DNA of 39,041 bases, taken from Bacteroidia bacterium (GTDB lineage: Bacteria > Bacteroidota > Bacteroidia > SpSt-205). Within the stretch, counting starts at the first letter, position 1, and each line of letters opens with the position of its first letter. Location: NCBI GenBank assembly GCA_025062295.1, contig JANXAJ010000019.1, positions 1 through 39,041 of the forward strand, read 5' to 3'. Shown here one piece after another: positions 18,301 through 26,199 of this stretch. The notes under the pieces are model-generated. The model saw only the letters and a list, made by a program, of their open reading frames with translations, ran no database searches and was not told the origin of the DNA. The position numbers and the translations under genes were made by a program.

Positions 18301-19242
18301 GCCATCCGTTCCATTCTTCCCTCCTCGCAGCGGATCACCAGACGGACAGCCGCCCAGTGCACCAATAAATTCGGCTACACTTGAGAAGCTTCTACAAATA
18401 TCCAATCCACTTCCTCCTTCTCCTCCTTCTCCTGCCAACTGCCCTTGAACGGCTGTAGTGCCATTGTTGCCTGAGACACCTGACGGTGCCGCTATAGAAG
18501 AGTTTAGCGGGCAAAAGTTAAGATCAAGGCACCCTGCTGGCCCCCGTCCTTGACCAATCGGCGCGCCATCTCCTCCCTTTCCTCCAGCTTGTGTTCCACC
18601 TGACCAGCTACTTCCACCATCTCCCCCTTCATTATTCGGGTCATCTACTCCCGGTTGGCACTGACGACATCCATCCTCACCTTTTTCACCTGGGGCACCA
18701 TTACGACCATTAGGTACGGGATCTCCTGGCTTTCCATCTGTGGCATCCCCTGCTTCAATCCGACATCGTACAATCCGATAATTCGAGCATCCATTCAAAT
18801 ACAGTCCGTATGTAGAGCAGCCTGGCCCATCATTCGTGTAATCAGCATCCTCCACCTCTATATGCAGGTCATGAAGTTCAAATCCCGATTTGCCAATCGC
18901 TTGAACCGCTACCAGCCTACATGGATTGATCTCAGGTGTGCCGCTTGCCCGACGCAGGCGAGTAATACCGTTACTGAGCTTGATAGGATTCTGGGGGTCT
19001 GAGAGATCAAACCCTCCCTCCAGAATCACTCCATCTTCCAGATTCAAAGGGGCTGAAAGGATGTAGTCCCCTACTTCCAGCCGGATGTATTTGGTGGGAC
19101 CTGCCGCTGCTTGAAAAATAGCGTTTTGGAGAGCATTTACATCGCCTGCTGGGACGTAGATGTAGCCGCAGCTTTCAGTTTGCCCCCACATCCAAGCCAA
19201 AAGTGCCAAAGCTAATAGAATGCTTCTTCGCATAAGGCTCAC
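15334..19242 (-). CDS. Glycine-rich PKD surface protein with type B T9SS sorting domain
   Basis: This 1302-residue protein is predicted to leave the cell by T9SS. In order: a signal peptide (MRRSILLALALLAWMWG, then Gln), a parallel-beta-helix-like domain (about 28-162) with LYLNGCSNYRIVRCR, a ~345-residue glycine-rich region (about 166-510) with collagen-like triplets and poly-Gly runs, Ig/PKD-like domains, four clear PKD domains (about 890-1205; WDFGDG motifs) and a C-terminal CHU_C type B sorting domain (about 1212-1302) with IPNVFTPNGDGINDLW and VYDRWG. The start is either the GTG at 19242, overlapping the upstream stop by one base (TAGTG), or the ATG at 19233, which gives the neater signal peptide. 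It is the second gene after its paralogue at 19242-22469. Its function is unknown; a fibre- or matrix-forming role is inferred. Confidence 0.9.
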   Translation of the reverse strand: MSLMRRSILLALALLAWMWGQTESCGYIYVPAGDVNALQNAIFQAAAGPTKYIRLEVGDYILSAPLNLEDGVILEGGFDLSDPQNPIKLSNGITRLRRASGTPEINPCRLVAVQAIGKSGFELHDLHIEVEDADYTNDGPGCSTYGLYLNGCSNYRIVRCRIEAGDATDGKPGDPVPNGRNGAPGEKGEDGCRQCQPGVDDPNNEGGDGGSSWSGGTQAGGKGGDGAPIGQGRGPAGCLDLNFCPLNSSIAAPSGVSGNNGTTAVQGQLAGEGGEGGSGLDICRSFSSVAEFIGALGGCPSGDPLRGGKNGTDGANGRNGSDGQPGNPSFSGGWFIPGDGEDGQPGEPGAGGGGGGGGGALGGIPYDILCVRIDDGYTNSSGGGGGGGGEGGEGGPGGKGGGGGGGSFAVFIWNNGTGGEIRDCPLKVGREGEGGTGSAGGRGGQGGEGGCGGGWSGSPCQRFCGDPPLNNQCAAGCQGGWGGNGGRGGNGGNGGRGGDGASGIAQPLYQNLAGQPVTVTSSFVPTEPPIAFAGGICAHSEWTFRVQNADLLTQYEWNFGPNAQPNAATGATVTTFFTTTGFQTVLLRVNGVPFRYTLFSSPLQAGVIPEIQPVSSLPICLGATATFQAQLNNPNNRLVQTYEWVLRGPLTDNRSGANLTSYTTPPLTQPGRYKLYMRVQSECCGWSIRDSVEFEVIPTQTMTAQLIASPPAVCAGSSVTLTVVGGNLGSSPTYEWRKNGQVILSSTTPTYTDPAPQNGDTYEVLVTSDLPCISNSPLLSNSVSIIVYPQPQLTCPSPVSGFLGFPLTLSMDASNAAQLQPPYAYSIDLGNGFAINGQSNALPITQNVNYGGAGTYTATLTLTDSRGCISSCIVQVNISANPPPTPSFTADEREGCDQLTATFTATPAADEYRWDFGDGSPPLTTIQNPVQHTYTQPGFYTVRLEARFGGAWISVEEVHYIRLYKSPSPTIGVISTVCENQPVQFSDIGEDSYAWEWDFGDGNRSTAASPQHTYSSSGSYTVTLTAWNHNRRCSTTVQRQVTVNRRPQAGLSLAQSSGCAPLSVSPQNTSDTAGATGVYYIWIWGDGAQDTIRTASSPSHVYATPGTYSIQLIAVSADGCRDTARSSVSVYSVPQAAFSPSLVLQTQPETQVTFVNQSQGASTYLWDFGNGQTSTAEQPGPIDFAQPDTYEVVLVALTPEGCRDTARGTVIIEAGVDIFIPNVFTPNGDGINDLWQIRASIPYQVWVYDRWGLLIFEGDNTRLWDGRRNGSDCPEGAYTYKVRGRLPSNREFLRTGTVTILR
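17710..18747 (-). repeat. Glycine-rich, collagen-like region of the type B protein
   Basis: About 345 residues are dominated by Gly with Asn, Asp, Ser, Pro and Glu. Short G-x-y runs (GRNGAPGEKGEDG, GEDGQPGEPG) alternate with GGGGGGGG runs and Cys-containing loops. It sits inside the N-terminal beta-helix-like domain, which resumes near SFAVFIWNNG. Such sequences can pack as polyglycine-II bundles or collagen-like helices; neither can be decided from sequence. Confidence 0.75.
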
Positions 19243-22200
19243 TAAATCTTATGAAGCTTTACGGTATGAGGTCCAATTCTAAGGAAATATAAACCAGAAG
19301 GCAATTGAGACAGATTGAGCGAGTGAATCCCCGCAGGAAAATGCCCTTCCCACAGAAGCTTTCCACGGCCCTCATATAAAGCCACTACAGCTTGAGTGGA
19401 TAGGTGAAGGAGTACCACTTCGGTGCATGGATTCGGATACACCCGAAAAGTTTCTCTTGGATGCCTTCCGAGTGCAGTTCCTGGGGCAGGATTGGGAAGC
19501 TTAATAACTGCTTCAGGTTTGACAAGCGTGTCCCGACAGCCATATAGATTCTCTACGATAAGGGTGACTGAATATCGTCCGGGTTGGGAATAAAAATAAG
19601 CTGGATTAGGGTCTGTGGATGAGGCATTCGGATTGAGTGGGTCGCCAAAGAACCACTGCCAGCTGGTCGCTCCCTGTGATTGAGAGACGAAGTAAGCTGT
19701 ATCCGACTCATATAAAATCGGAGGGAACACCGAAAAATCAGCCACAGGGACGGGATAAACAATCACCTGAGCCTCGCGGCGGGCAGTGTCAGTTCCTGTG
19801 GCAGAAATAGCATAAAGCGTAACCGTGTATTCGCCTGAGGCGGTGTAGGTATGGGTAGGGTCAGATTGAGTAGAAGAAAAGCCATCTCCAAAGTCCCAGC
19901 GGTAAGCATTCGCAGAAGAACTCAGATTCTGGAAACTCACTGTAAGAGGCGGGCATCCCTGCATAGGGGAGGCCGCAAAGTCAGCAATGGGGAGCCTGTA
20001 GATTACCAGAGTCGTCTCACAAACAAAAGCTGAACTGCTTTCGCAGCCATTACTATCAACGATTCTTAGCCGAATCTGGTAGGTTCCAGCTTCAGGATAG
20101 AGGATAGTGGCAGGATTCCCTACTGCCCCCCGTCCATCGCCAAGGTCCCAGTAGAAAGTGTAAGGGGGTGTTCCACCTATCGCCGTCGCTGAAAGAGTGA
20201 GGAGCTCGCCTGGAACAGGTGTACCTGTAAGCGTTATGCAACTTCCGCTGAGAGATTGGGGCTGGGGCAGGGGATGAACCGTCACAACGAGAGTATTAGA
20301 AGAGATAGACTGTCCTTGACCGCAAGGTGTGTTATCTACAGCTACTGCTTGCACTTGATCTCCCTGCTGTGGATTGAGAAGAGTAAAGGTAGTACCACTG
20401 CCTTGGGGCGAGTTATTGACAAGCCAGGTGATAGAGGGGTTGGGTCCGAAATGCTCTAACTGTGCGATGAAGGAAAGAGGCTGTCCTGTACAGACCTCCA
20501 GCGTTCCTGAAGCTGAAGAGATAGTAAGGGTGGGACGAGGAAGGTCTAATACTACTAATTGCCTTTGGATAGGATCAGACCAGCCGCAACAGGGAGAGTA
20601 GGTCTGATGAGTAATCGTAAAAGTGCCAGCCGTTTCACACAGCACCTCAATAGACTGGGCTGATGGGTCGATCACAGATGGGGCTGCTCCACCAAGATCC
20701 CACGCATAGTTAGCTGCACCTACAAGACTGCTGGTCAGAGTAACGGATGAATTCAAGCATACCGTATCTGCGCTCTGAGTGAAAGTGGGATTCGTACCGC
20801 TTCCATCATCCCGAATGTCTAGAAAGTCATAATAGACGAAGGTTTGTCCGTTTGCTACAAGAGAGAGGTTCTTTCGTCCGAAAGAGCTGTAGCGGGTCAT
20901 TACTGTATCGCCGCTTGCAGAAGGAGGGGTGCTGCCAGGACCAAAAAACCATACAAGAGAACCGGCTGCATCAGTCCAAATCTTTACCCCTCGCTCAGTA
21001 CAACCGCTATATTGTACGAAGACTTTAGGCTCATCCGGACTGCGGAAGGTAGAAAAAGTGGGGGCAGTGCTACCAGCAGAGATGTAGAGGTCTTGAGCCA
21101 AGCCATTGGCACCGGCCCCACCGTTTCCACCATTCCCGCCGTTGCCGCCATTCCCGCCATTTCCACCATAGCCAATATCACATGCGCTTGGCTGTCCGCT
21201 GCATCCTCTGGCTCCACCGCAGCCGCCTCTTCCTCCTCGTCCTCCCGCTCCGCCTAAGCCCCCACTCGCTCCTGCGCCAGGCAGCCCTGATTCTGCTACC
21301 ACATCTACAAAGAGTGTATTATTTCCATTGTTCCATAGGTATATGCCAAAGGAGCCGCCACCTCCTCCCCCCCCTTTTCCACCCTTGCCACCTTCGCCGC
21401 CTTCTCCCCCTCCTCCTCCCCCAGCCCCTGAGCCGTTAGTATTCCCGAAGAGACACAGAAGATTACCTTGGCTTCCTCCTCCCCCTCCACCGCCACCCCC
21501 CGAGCCGTGCTGTCCATCGGCTCCATCCTCACCACTCCCTGGTCTAAAGAAGCCGCCGCTATGCGAAGGGATGCCGATACCGCCATTAGTACCAGGCAAA
21601 CCGTCCTGTCCATTCTCCCCATCGCCTCCATTATGAACTGGCTGATTGTCGCAGCCTGCGCTAATAAAGGTGGCATTACCCACACCCCCGCTCCCACCTG
21701 CCCCACCAGCTGGAGCGTATGACTGAGCAGTAGAGGGATTTCCTCGCTGGCCAGGGTCTCCTGGAAAGGCAGATCCGCCTGGTCCGCATGTTCCGCGGGC
21801 CCCCCCTTGACCTCCCCCTCCGCCTGCTACTAATCCACCCGACCATCCATTCCCTCCCAACCCTCCGCCCCTACAACATCCTCCATCTTCATCTCCTTTC
21901 TCGCCAATGCCCCCTGGGGCTCCATCTCGTCCTGCTGCGCCGTTAGCCCCCGGCTCACCATTCCCCCCAGCACCTGCTATAAAACGACACCGATTCACCA
22001 CATAATCACTACATCCATTCAAATAAAGCGTATAAGTCGTCGTACTTCCACCTAATGTGGTGGCATCTTCTACATAGACTTCTAAGTCCTGTAGGCGAAA
22101 TCCACTCACTCCAATCCCTTCAATCGCAACAAGGCGAGAGGGATTTGCCTGCGGATTGACAGCTGTACGAAAGAGAATGGTAGGATACAAATTCGTCTTG

Positions 22201-22469
22201 AGCCACCCTTGAGCGGGGTCAAATCCTCCTTCTATCTGAAGGTCATTGTGAAGGGGTAAAGGTTGGGTAAGTGTATAGTTCCCATACGCTAAATAAATCC
22301 GTCTAATAGTTGGTGTAAGAAGATTGGAGATAGCATAATTCAGCTCGGCTGGCGTACTTCGGGTCCCTGTACCTGGTCCTACACTACCATTTGGAGCGAC
22401 AAAAATAACGTCGCACTCTTGCGCCCATAAGAGAAATGCCCACACAAGCCCGAGGAGAGGAAGCAGCAT
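19242..22469 (-). CDS. Glycine-rich PKD surface protein with type A T9SS sorting domain
   Basis: This 1075-residue protein is the paralogue of the next gene in the operon. It has a 16-residue signal peptide ending before Gln17 and a parallel-beta-helix-like domain (about 20-165) with LYLNGCSDYVVNRCR. A glycine-rich region (about 166-455) contains GANGAAGRDGAPGGIGEKG and long GGNGGNGGNGG runs. Ig/PKD-like domains follow, with about three clear PKD domains (about 735-985; WDLGDG, WDFGDG and WFFGDP). The C-terminal type A sorting domain (about 1000-1075) has VYPNP and LPSGLYFLRI. Its stop codon overlaps the downstream GTG. A -7 element TATATTTG lies four bases before its ATG. The pairing of near-identical architectures with different sorting domains is unusual. 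Confidence 0.9.
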   Translation of the reverse strand: MLLPLLGLVWAFLLWAQECDVIFVAPNGSVGPGTGTRSTPAELNYAISNLLTPTIRRIYLAYGNYTLTQPLPLHNDLQIEGGFDPAQGWLKTNLYPTILFRTAVNPQANPSRLVAIEGIGVSGFRLQDLEVYVEDATTLGGSTTTYTLYLNGCSDYVVNRCRFIAGAGGNGEPGANGAAGRDGAPGGIGEKGDEDGGCCRGGGLGGNGWSGGLVAGGGGGQGGARGTCGPGGSAFPGDPGQRGNPSTAQSYAPAGGAGGSGGVGNATFISAGCDNQPVHNGGDGENGQDGLPGTNGGIGIPSHSGGFFRPGSGEDGADGQHGSGGGGGGGGGSQGNLLCLFGNTNGSGAGGGGGGEGGEGGKGGKGGGGGGGSFGIYLWNNGNNTLFVDVVAESGLPGAGASGGLGGAGGRGGRGGCGGARGCSGQPSACDIGYGGNGGNGGNGGNGGNGGAGANGLAQDLYISAGSTAPTFSTFRSPDEPKVFVQYSGCTERGVKIWTDAAGSLVWFFGPGSTPPSASGDTVMTRYSSFGRKNLSLVANGQTFVYYDFLDIRDDGSGTNPTFTQSADTVCLNSSVTLTSSLVGAANYAWDLGGAAPSVIDPSAQSIEVLCETAGTFTITHQTYSPCCGWSDPIQRQLVVLDLPRPTLTISSASGTLEVCTGQPLSFIAQLEHFGPNPSITWLVNNSPQGSGTTFTLLNPQQGDQVQAVAVDNTPCGQGQSISSNTLVVTVHPLPQPQSLSGSCITLTGTPVPGELLTLSATAIGGTPPYTFYWDLGDGRGAVGNPATILYPEAGTYQIRLRIVDSNGCESSSAFVCETTLVIYRLPIADFAASPMQGCPPLTVSFQNLSSSANAYRWDFGDGFSSTQSDPTHTYTASGEYTVTLYAISATGTDTARREAQVIVYPVPVADFSVFPPILYESDTAYFVSQSQGATSWQWFFGDPLNPNASSTDPNPAYFYSQPGRYSVTLIVENLYGCRDTLVKPEAVIKLPNPAPGTALGRHPRETFRVYPNPCTEVVLLHLSTQAVVALYEGRGKLLWEGHFPAGIHSLNLSQLPSGLYFLRIGPHTVKLHKI
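21095..21974 (-). repeat. Glycine-rich, collagen-like region of the type A protein
   Basis: About 290 residues repeat the design seen in the neighbouring paralogue: G-x-y triplets first, then poly-Gly, a return to a strand (SFGIYLWNNG), then GGNGGNGG runs and Cys loops. The opposite strand therefore reads as poly-proline in several frames, which is not coding. Confidence 0.75.
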
Positions 22470-22473
22470 GAGG

Positions 22474-22481
22474 CAAATATA
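22474..22481 (-). promoter_or_regulatory. -7 element of the glycine-rich operon
   Basis: TATATTTG on the minus strand matches TAnnTTTG exactly and ends four bases before the ATG at 22469. No TTG occurs at the usual -33 distance. It lies just past the terminator of the upstream gene, so the operon has its own start. Confidence 0.6.
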
Positions 22482-22515
22482 AGGCTTCTACAAGAGGTGA
22501 AGTGGAAATTAGCAA

Positions 22516-22553
22516 ATAAGGAGGGCGATCTACCAGATGATCGCCCTCCTTAT
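22516..22553 (-). terminator. Strong hairpin terminator after the 546-residue T9SS protein gene
   Basis: A 15-bp perfect stem (ATAAGGAGGGCGATC / GATCGCCCTCCTTAT) with an 8-base loop lies 18 bases past the minus-strand stop at 22572 and is followed on that strand by TTGCTAATTTCC. It separates this gene from the glycine-rich operon. It is the best terminator candidate in the window, although the T-tract is broken. Confidence 0.75.
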
Positions 22554-22571
22554 CATGAGAGAATGAAAAGA

Positions 22572-24212
22572 TTAGCGAAGAATGAGGATGGTAAAGCTTG
22601 CGTGTCCAAACGGGGTTCGCACAGAGAGAAGGTATGACCCAGGGGGAGTATCGCCTAAGTCTACAGTGATTTTTTGATATCCGGAGCTGAAGCGCCGCTC
22701 CCACCGACGGATTACTCGCCCTGCCATCGTATGAAGGGAGATAATCGCCATTCCTGCGCCAGGACTTTCTAATCCCACTGAAATACAGTCTATAGCGGGA
22801 TTTGGGTAGGGAAGCGTAAATCCTTGCCTGCCCCAGCGAAGGGAAGAGGAAACAGTATCGGAGTAATCCGGCAAGCGAGGCGGCTCATACTCTGGGAGCT
22901 GAGAAATAACGGGATAGATATTGAAGTAGAGATTGCGTATCCATCTTGATTCAGATGGGAATACGCTTAGGGGATCCCATCCTTCAGCTACAAAGGGTCC
23001 GCCGATTTCCCTTACTAAATAGTTGAGGACAGCTACCCCTTCAGGTTTCGGGGCCAAACCTCGGAGGGAGTCATGCAGAGCCCATAGAGGAAAATTAATA
23101 GTCGTATCATCGTATGCAGGTCCCACTCTTGACCATAGAGTATCTAAGATTCCATCGACTTCTGGATCGTATAGCTCAGAGGAGATTACCATGTAGAGGG
23201 TGTCTCCAGGGGCAGGTGCATATTGCTGCTCGGGGGGAAAGTAAGCGACATTCATGTTGGTTCGCCAATCAGGGTCAGGAGAGTCAAAATCACCCACGCA
23301 TTGTCCCCCCTCAGCAAAAAGCCACGAGACTCGGAGCTGCTTGACAGGCCATCCTACCTCAGCCAAGATGTCGCCCTCTTCTGAACCAGGATAAGTGAAG
23401 ACGATGGGGATTGAAAGTGTGTCCAGCTGGCTATCTCCGTTTTGGTCATAAATAACAGTGTCCGGGGTAGAGTAGGCTGCATACCGAGCCCGACGAATCT
23501 GGGCAAAAATCTCATACAGCCCGTTTCCGTTTGAGAAATCGGGGGAGCCCTCTGGCGTACTAGAGAGATCACAGTCCCTATTCGGGTTCTGACCCGTGAA
23601 GAGATTGTTGTAAAGGTGGAAAGCGATGCCTACAATCTTGAATGGCTGAGCATTTTCAGGGACTTCATAGCGTGTGGCTACTGCATTCCCAGTGTAGTAT
23701 TCATAATCAGCATCACTCGTAAAACTTCGGATTCTATTAAAGACAACCCCACCTGCTCCCTGTGAATTGAGGGAATCAAAATACGGCTTGAAACAAGGGC
23801 CACGCACGATGCGGTTGCCGTTCTGATCAACCTCTACTACTTCTCGGATGAGAGTGTCTAAGACACGAGAAGGCACTCTGATCATGAGGGTATCCCCTGC
23901 TTGAACGTCTTCTAAGCCCTGCTTGACTAAACCTCGGGCTGGACGGATGGTATCGGCATCTAAATAAGAGGGGAGCCACGGCATAAACACCGAGGAATCG
24001 CATGCAATAGAGGTGCGCGCACTTTCACTTCTTCTGATTTTTGATGGGCTGATCTCAGAGAGCGGCAAGAGTGCTACTCTTTTGGCATTTTCTTCTCGTA
24101 GCTTTTTGATTACGTGGGGAGGGATGCTCGCCGGCGATATAGGACGGAGTCGAGGAGCTTGAGCCCACCCCATAGCTAATAGTCCCGCGATAAGTCCAGT
24201 GAGGCGCATCAT
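22572..24212 (-). CDS. T9SS type A secreted protein of unknown function
   Basis: This protein of 546 residues (545 if the second of two adjacent ATGs is used) has a signal peptide (MMRLTGLIAGLLAMGWA, then Gln). It has a ~440-residue body that I do not recognise and a C-terminal type A sorting domain (last ~85 residues) with LPYPNPAIDCISV and PPGSYLLSV. The body is acidic and rich in Tyr, Asp and Pro, with few Cys. The frame stays open upstream to 24479, but that part overlaps smpB and precedes a good signal peptide. A consensus promoter just before 24212 decides the start. It is a single-gene unit ended by the 22516-22553 hairpin and divergent from smpB (69-base gap). Confidence 0.87.
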   Translation of the reverse strand: MMRLTGLIAGLLAMGWAQAPRLRPISPASIPPHVIKKLREENAKRVALLPLSEISPSKIRRSESARTSIACDSSVFMPWLPSYLDADTIRPARGLVKQGLEDVQAGDTLMIRVPSRVLDTLIREVVEVDQNGNRIVRGPCFKPYFDSLNSQGAGGVVFNRIRSFTSDADYEYYTGNAVATRYEVPENAQPFKIVGIAFHLYNNLFTGQNPNRDCDLSSTPEGSPDFSNGNGLYEIFAQIRRARYAAYSTPDTVIYDQNGDSQLDTLSIPIVFTYPGSEEGDILAEVGWPVKQLRVSWLFAEGGQCVGDFDSPDPDWRTNMNVAYFPPEQQYAPAPGDTLYMVISSELYDPEVDGILDTLWSRVGPAYDDTTINFPLWALHDSLRGLAPKPEGVAVLNYLVREIGGPFVAEGWDPLSVFPSESRWIRNLYFNIYPVISQLPEYEPPRLPDYSDTVSSSLRWGRQGFTLPYPNPAIDCISVGLESPGAGMAIISLHTMAGRVIRRWERRFSSGYQKITVDLGDTPPGSYLLSVRTPFGHASFTILILR

Positions 24213-24219
24213 GGCAAAG

Positions 24220-24248
24220 CAAAGGTAAATATTTTTCCTAATCAACAA
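24220..24248 (-). promoter_or_regulatory. Promoter of the 546-residue T9SS protein gene
   Basis: TACCTTTG (24220-24227, minus strand) matches TAnnTTTG exactly. Two tandem TTG triplets (24243-24248) lie 15 and 18 bases upstream, the latter within the known range. The element ends seven bases before the ATG at 24212. It is the most complete promoter in the window. Confidence 0.7.
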
Positions 24249-24266
24249 TAAAGCTCGTGCCAATCT

Positions 24267-24281
24267 TAACTTTGCTGGAGG
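24267..24281 (+). promoter_or_regulatory. -7 element of the smpB operon
   Basis: TAACTTTG (24267-24274) matches TAnnTTTG exactly and ends seven bases before the GTG at 24282. GGAGG (24277-24281) abuts the GTG with no spacer, too close to act as a normal Shine-Dalgarno site. No -33 TTG was found. Confidence 0.55.
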
Positions 24282-24731
24282 GTGACTTCGCCTACAATAG
24301 TGAATCGGAAGGCCCTTCAGGGGTATGAAGTGCTGGAACGCTATACGGCGGGTATAGCTCTTCTTGGGGCTGAAGTTAAGTCTCTGCGTCAAGGTGGGGG
24401 TCAGCTCCAAGATGCCTTCTGCCGCTTCAAAGGGGGTGAACTCTACCTTTACAACATGTATATTGCTCCTTATGGGCAAGCAGGGTATATCCGCGTGCCC
24501 GAGCGTCGGCCCCGAAAACTTCTCTTACGAGAGGAAGAACTGAAGCGCTTACAGGGGCGTCTCACCCAGAAAGGACTCACTTTGATTCCCCTTCGCCTTT
24601 TCTTCAATCCACGAGGGTGGGCAAAGGTGGAGATAGCCCTTGTACAAGGACGCAGAAAGTTTGACAGACGGGAAGCTATTCGGGCGAGAGAGGAGCGCCG
24701 AACTATGGAAAGGCTGCGAAAACGATACTGA
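24282..24731 (+). CDS. smpB: SsrA-binding protein SmpB
   Basis: This 149-residue protein partners tmRNA in trans-translation, freeing stalled ribosomes and tagging the nascent chain. Family landmarks are complete: NRKALQGYEVLERYTAGIALLG at the start, EVKSLRQG, the NMYIAPYGQAG segment, the RPRKLLL block, and a basic C-terminal tail (RREAIRAREERRTMERLRKRY) that enters the ribosomal decoding region. The GTG at 24282 is the natural start; a later in-frame GTG would cut into the conserved region. No tmRNA gene is visible in the window. The ABC permease begins five bases after its stop, so they are probably co-transcribed. Confidence 0.95.
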   Translation: MTSPTIVNRKALQGYEVLERYTAGIALLGAEVKSLRQGGGQLQDAFCRFKGGELYLYNMYIAPYGQAGYIRVPERRPRKLLLREEELKRLQGRLTQKGLTLIPLRLFFNPRGWAKVEIALVQGRRKFDRREAIRAREERRTMERLRKRY

Positions 24732-24736
24732 AAGGG

Positions 24737-25732
24737 GTGCTCCGCTTTCTTCTTCGGCTGATGGGTCAGAGTTTACTTGTTCTCTTTATCAGCTTCACGC
24801 TCCTATTTATTCTTCTCAGAGGACTAGGGGATCCAGCACATATCCTTTTGGGGCAGCGCTCTGACCGAGTGGCTTTAGAAGCGATTCGGCGTCAGCTTCA
24901 TTTAGATAAGCCACTTTGGCAGCAATATCTATACGCTTGGGCTGAATGGCTTCCATACAGAGATGGGCAGTGGCGGATGCCTCTTCTGGGCACCTCCTAC
25001 CTTTATGGGCGTTCGGTAGCAGCGCTCTATGCTGAAAGATTTCCTGCCACTGTCCTTCTTGCTATGGCAGCGCTTCTCATTGCAGTCATTTTGGGCATTG
25101 GGGGAGGGCTTTGGCAGAGCGTTCGACCTTCCAAACTTCTCCAAGGGTTATCCCTTCTCCTTTTATCTCTTCCTGGGTATGTGGTAGGGCTTATGCTTGT
25201 TGCTCTCTTAGCCATAGAGTGGGGCAGATGGACAGGACTTCCACCTACTGGATATATTTTGACATACGATTCCAGCTGCGACTGTCTCCTCTATCAATGG
25301 AGAGCTTTAGTTCTTCCTGCCTTTGCTCTTTCTCTTCGTCCTGCAGCTTACCTTTTTCAACTCACAAGTGAAGAAGCTCGACTTCTCCTTCAAAAAGACT
25401 TTATTCGGGCGGCTAGAGCAAGAGGCAAGCCCTTCTGGCGCATACTTCTATCTGATGTTCTCCGAAATCTCTTTCCGCCTATCATTACTGCTTTGACTCA
25501 GTGGCTGGCTGGAATCCTAACAGGTGCTCTCTTCATAGAAGAGCTTTTTGACTGGCCAGGGGTCGGACGACTCCTTTTCTCGGCTTTGATAAGTAGCGAT
25601 TTCCCTCTTCTCATTGGGATTGCTCAGCTCTCTACTCTCATTTTTATCCTTCTCAATGCTATGAGCGAACTGCTTGGCTGGTGGAGCGATCCACGTCTAC
25701 GACAGCAAGAGGTGCATACCTTCGCATCGTGA
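24737..25732 (+). CDS. DppB/OppB-like ABC transporter permease
   Basis: This 331-residue inner-membrane protein resembles the first permease of dipeptide/oligopeptide ABC importers. It has an N-terminal helix (about 6-28), the GDPAHILLGQ segment, several further membrane helices (about 100-125, 133-158, 185-205, 250-270, 290-315) and the EAA-type loop that contacts the ATPase (DFIRAARARGKPFWRILLSD, about 218-237). No second permease, ATPase or binding protein is nearby, so its partners must be elsewhere or it works in another complex. It starts with GTG and follows smpB after five bases. Its stop overlaps the next gene's GTG start by four bases. The substrate cannot be inferred. Confidence 0.88.
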   Translation: MLRFLLRLMGQSLLVLFISFTLLFILLRGLGDPAHILLGQRSDRVALEAIRRQLHLDKPLWQQYLYAWAEWLPYRDGQWRMPLLGTSYLYGRSVAALYAERFPATVLLAMAALLIAVILGIGGGLWQSVRPSKLLQGLSLLLLSLPGYVVGLMLVALLAIEWGRWTGLPPTGYILTYDSSCDCLLYQWRALVLPAFALSLRPAAYLFQLTSEEARLLLQKDFIRAARARGKPFWRILLSDVLRNLFPPIITALTQWLAGILTGALFIEELFDWPGVGRLLFSALISSDFPLLIGIAQLSTLIFILLNAMSELLGWWSDPRLRQQEVHTFAS

Positions 25733-26199
25733 AAAATCCAAAGCTTTGGGCTTTTATCGTTTTCTTCTTAGGCATTCTAACTTTCATCGCTTTCTTCTTA
25801 CCTCAGTTTCAAATAGTGATATGGGAAAGTGGAGAAAAGAGCCTGATATACGCGTGGGGTGGGCATTCAAAGGTAGGAGCTACTGTCTCCCCGCTTCTTT
25901 ATGTGATAGCGAACTTGTGGGGGGGTGGGGCAGTCCTGAGTCTGATGTGGGCAGGATACAAACTTCGTGAGCCTCATCGCTCTGCTGTTGCTTGGATGAA
26001 CTGGGCTGCTTTCTTTCTGGCTATGGAACTCATTTTTCTCCTTGTGGTGGCAGAGGAAGTGCTAACTGATCTAAGAATACTTCTTCTTCATGCTGATAGC
26101 TTGGCTGCAAGCGGAAGCTGGCTGAGCTTTATTGTGCTCATTCTCCTTCTCTTTCTGCCAGGGCGGGTGAAAAAGAGTCTCTTTCGCCCTTCTTCATAG
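25729..26199 (+). CDS. Small four-helix membrane protein of unknown function
   Basis: I do not recognise this 156-residue protein. It has four predicted membrane helices (about 6-27, 52-74, 87-107, 130-148), short loops and a basic tail (GRVKKSLFRPSS). The chosen GTG start at 25729 overlaps the permease stop in a GTGA arrangement; a longer reading frame from 25681 would overlap the permease by 52 bases and looks false. Co-translation with a permease that lacks its usual second subunit suggests an accessory or partner subunit, but it has no EAA loop and is too small to be the normal second permease. Confidence 0.75.
   Translation: MKNPKLWAFIVFFLGILTFIAFFLPQFQIVIWESGEKSLIYAWGGHSKVGATVSPLLYVIANLWGGGAVLSLMWAGYKLREPHRSAVAWMNWAAFFLAMELIFLLVVAEEVLTDLRILLLHADSLAASGSWLSFIVLILLLFLPGRVKKSLFRPSS

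Noticed and set aside
24213-24479. Longer N-terminus for the 546-residue T9SS protein
   Set aside because: It overlaps smpB and its promoter and would bury a good signal peptide 90 residues inside the protein.
25681-25728. ATG start for the small membrane protein inside the permease gene
   Set aside because: The GTG at 25729 overlapping the permease stop (GTGA) is a standard coupled start and leaves a clean first membrane helix.
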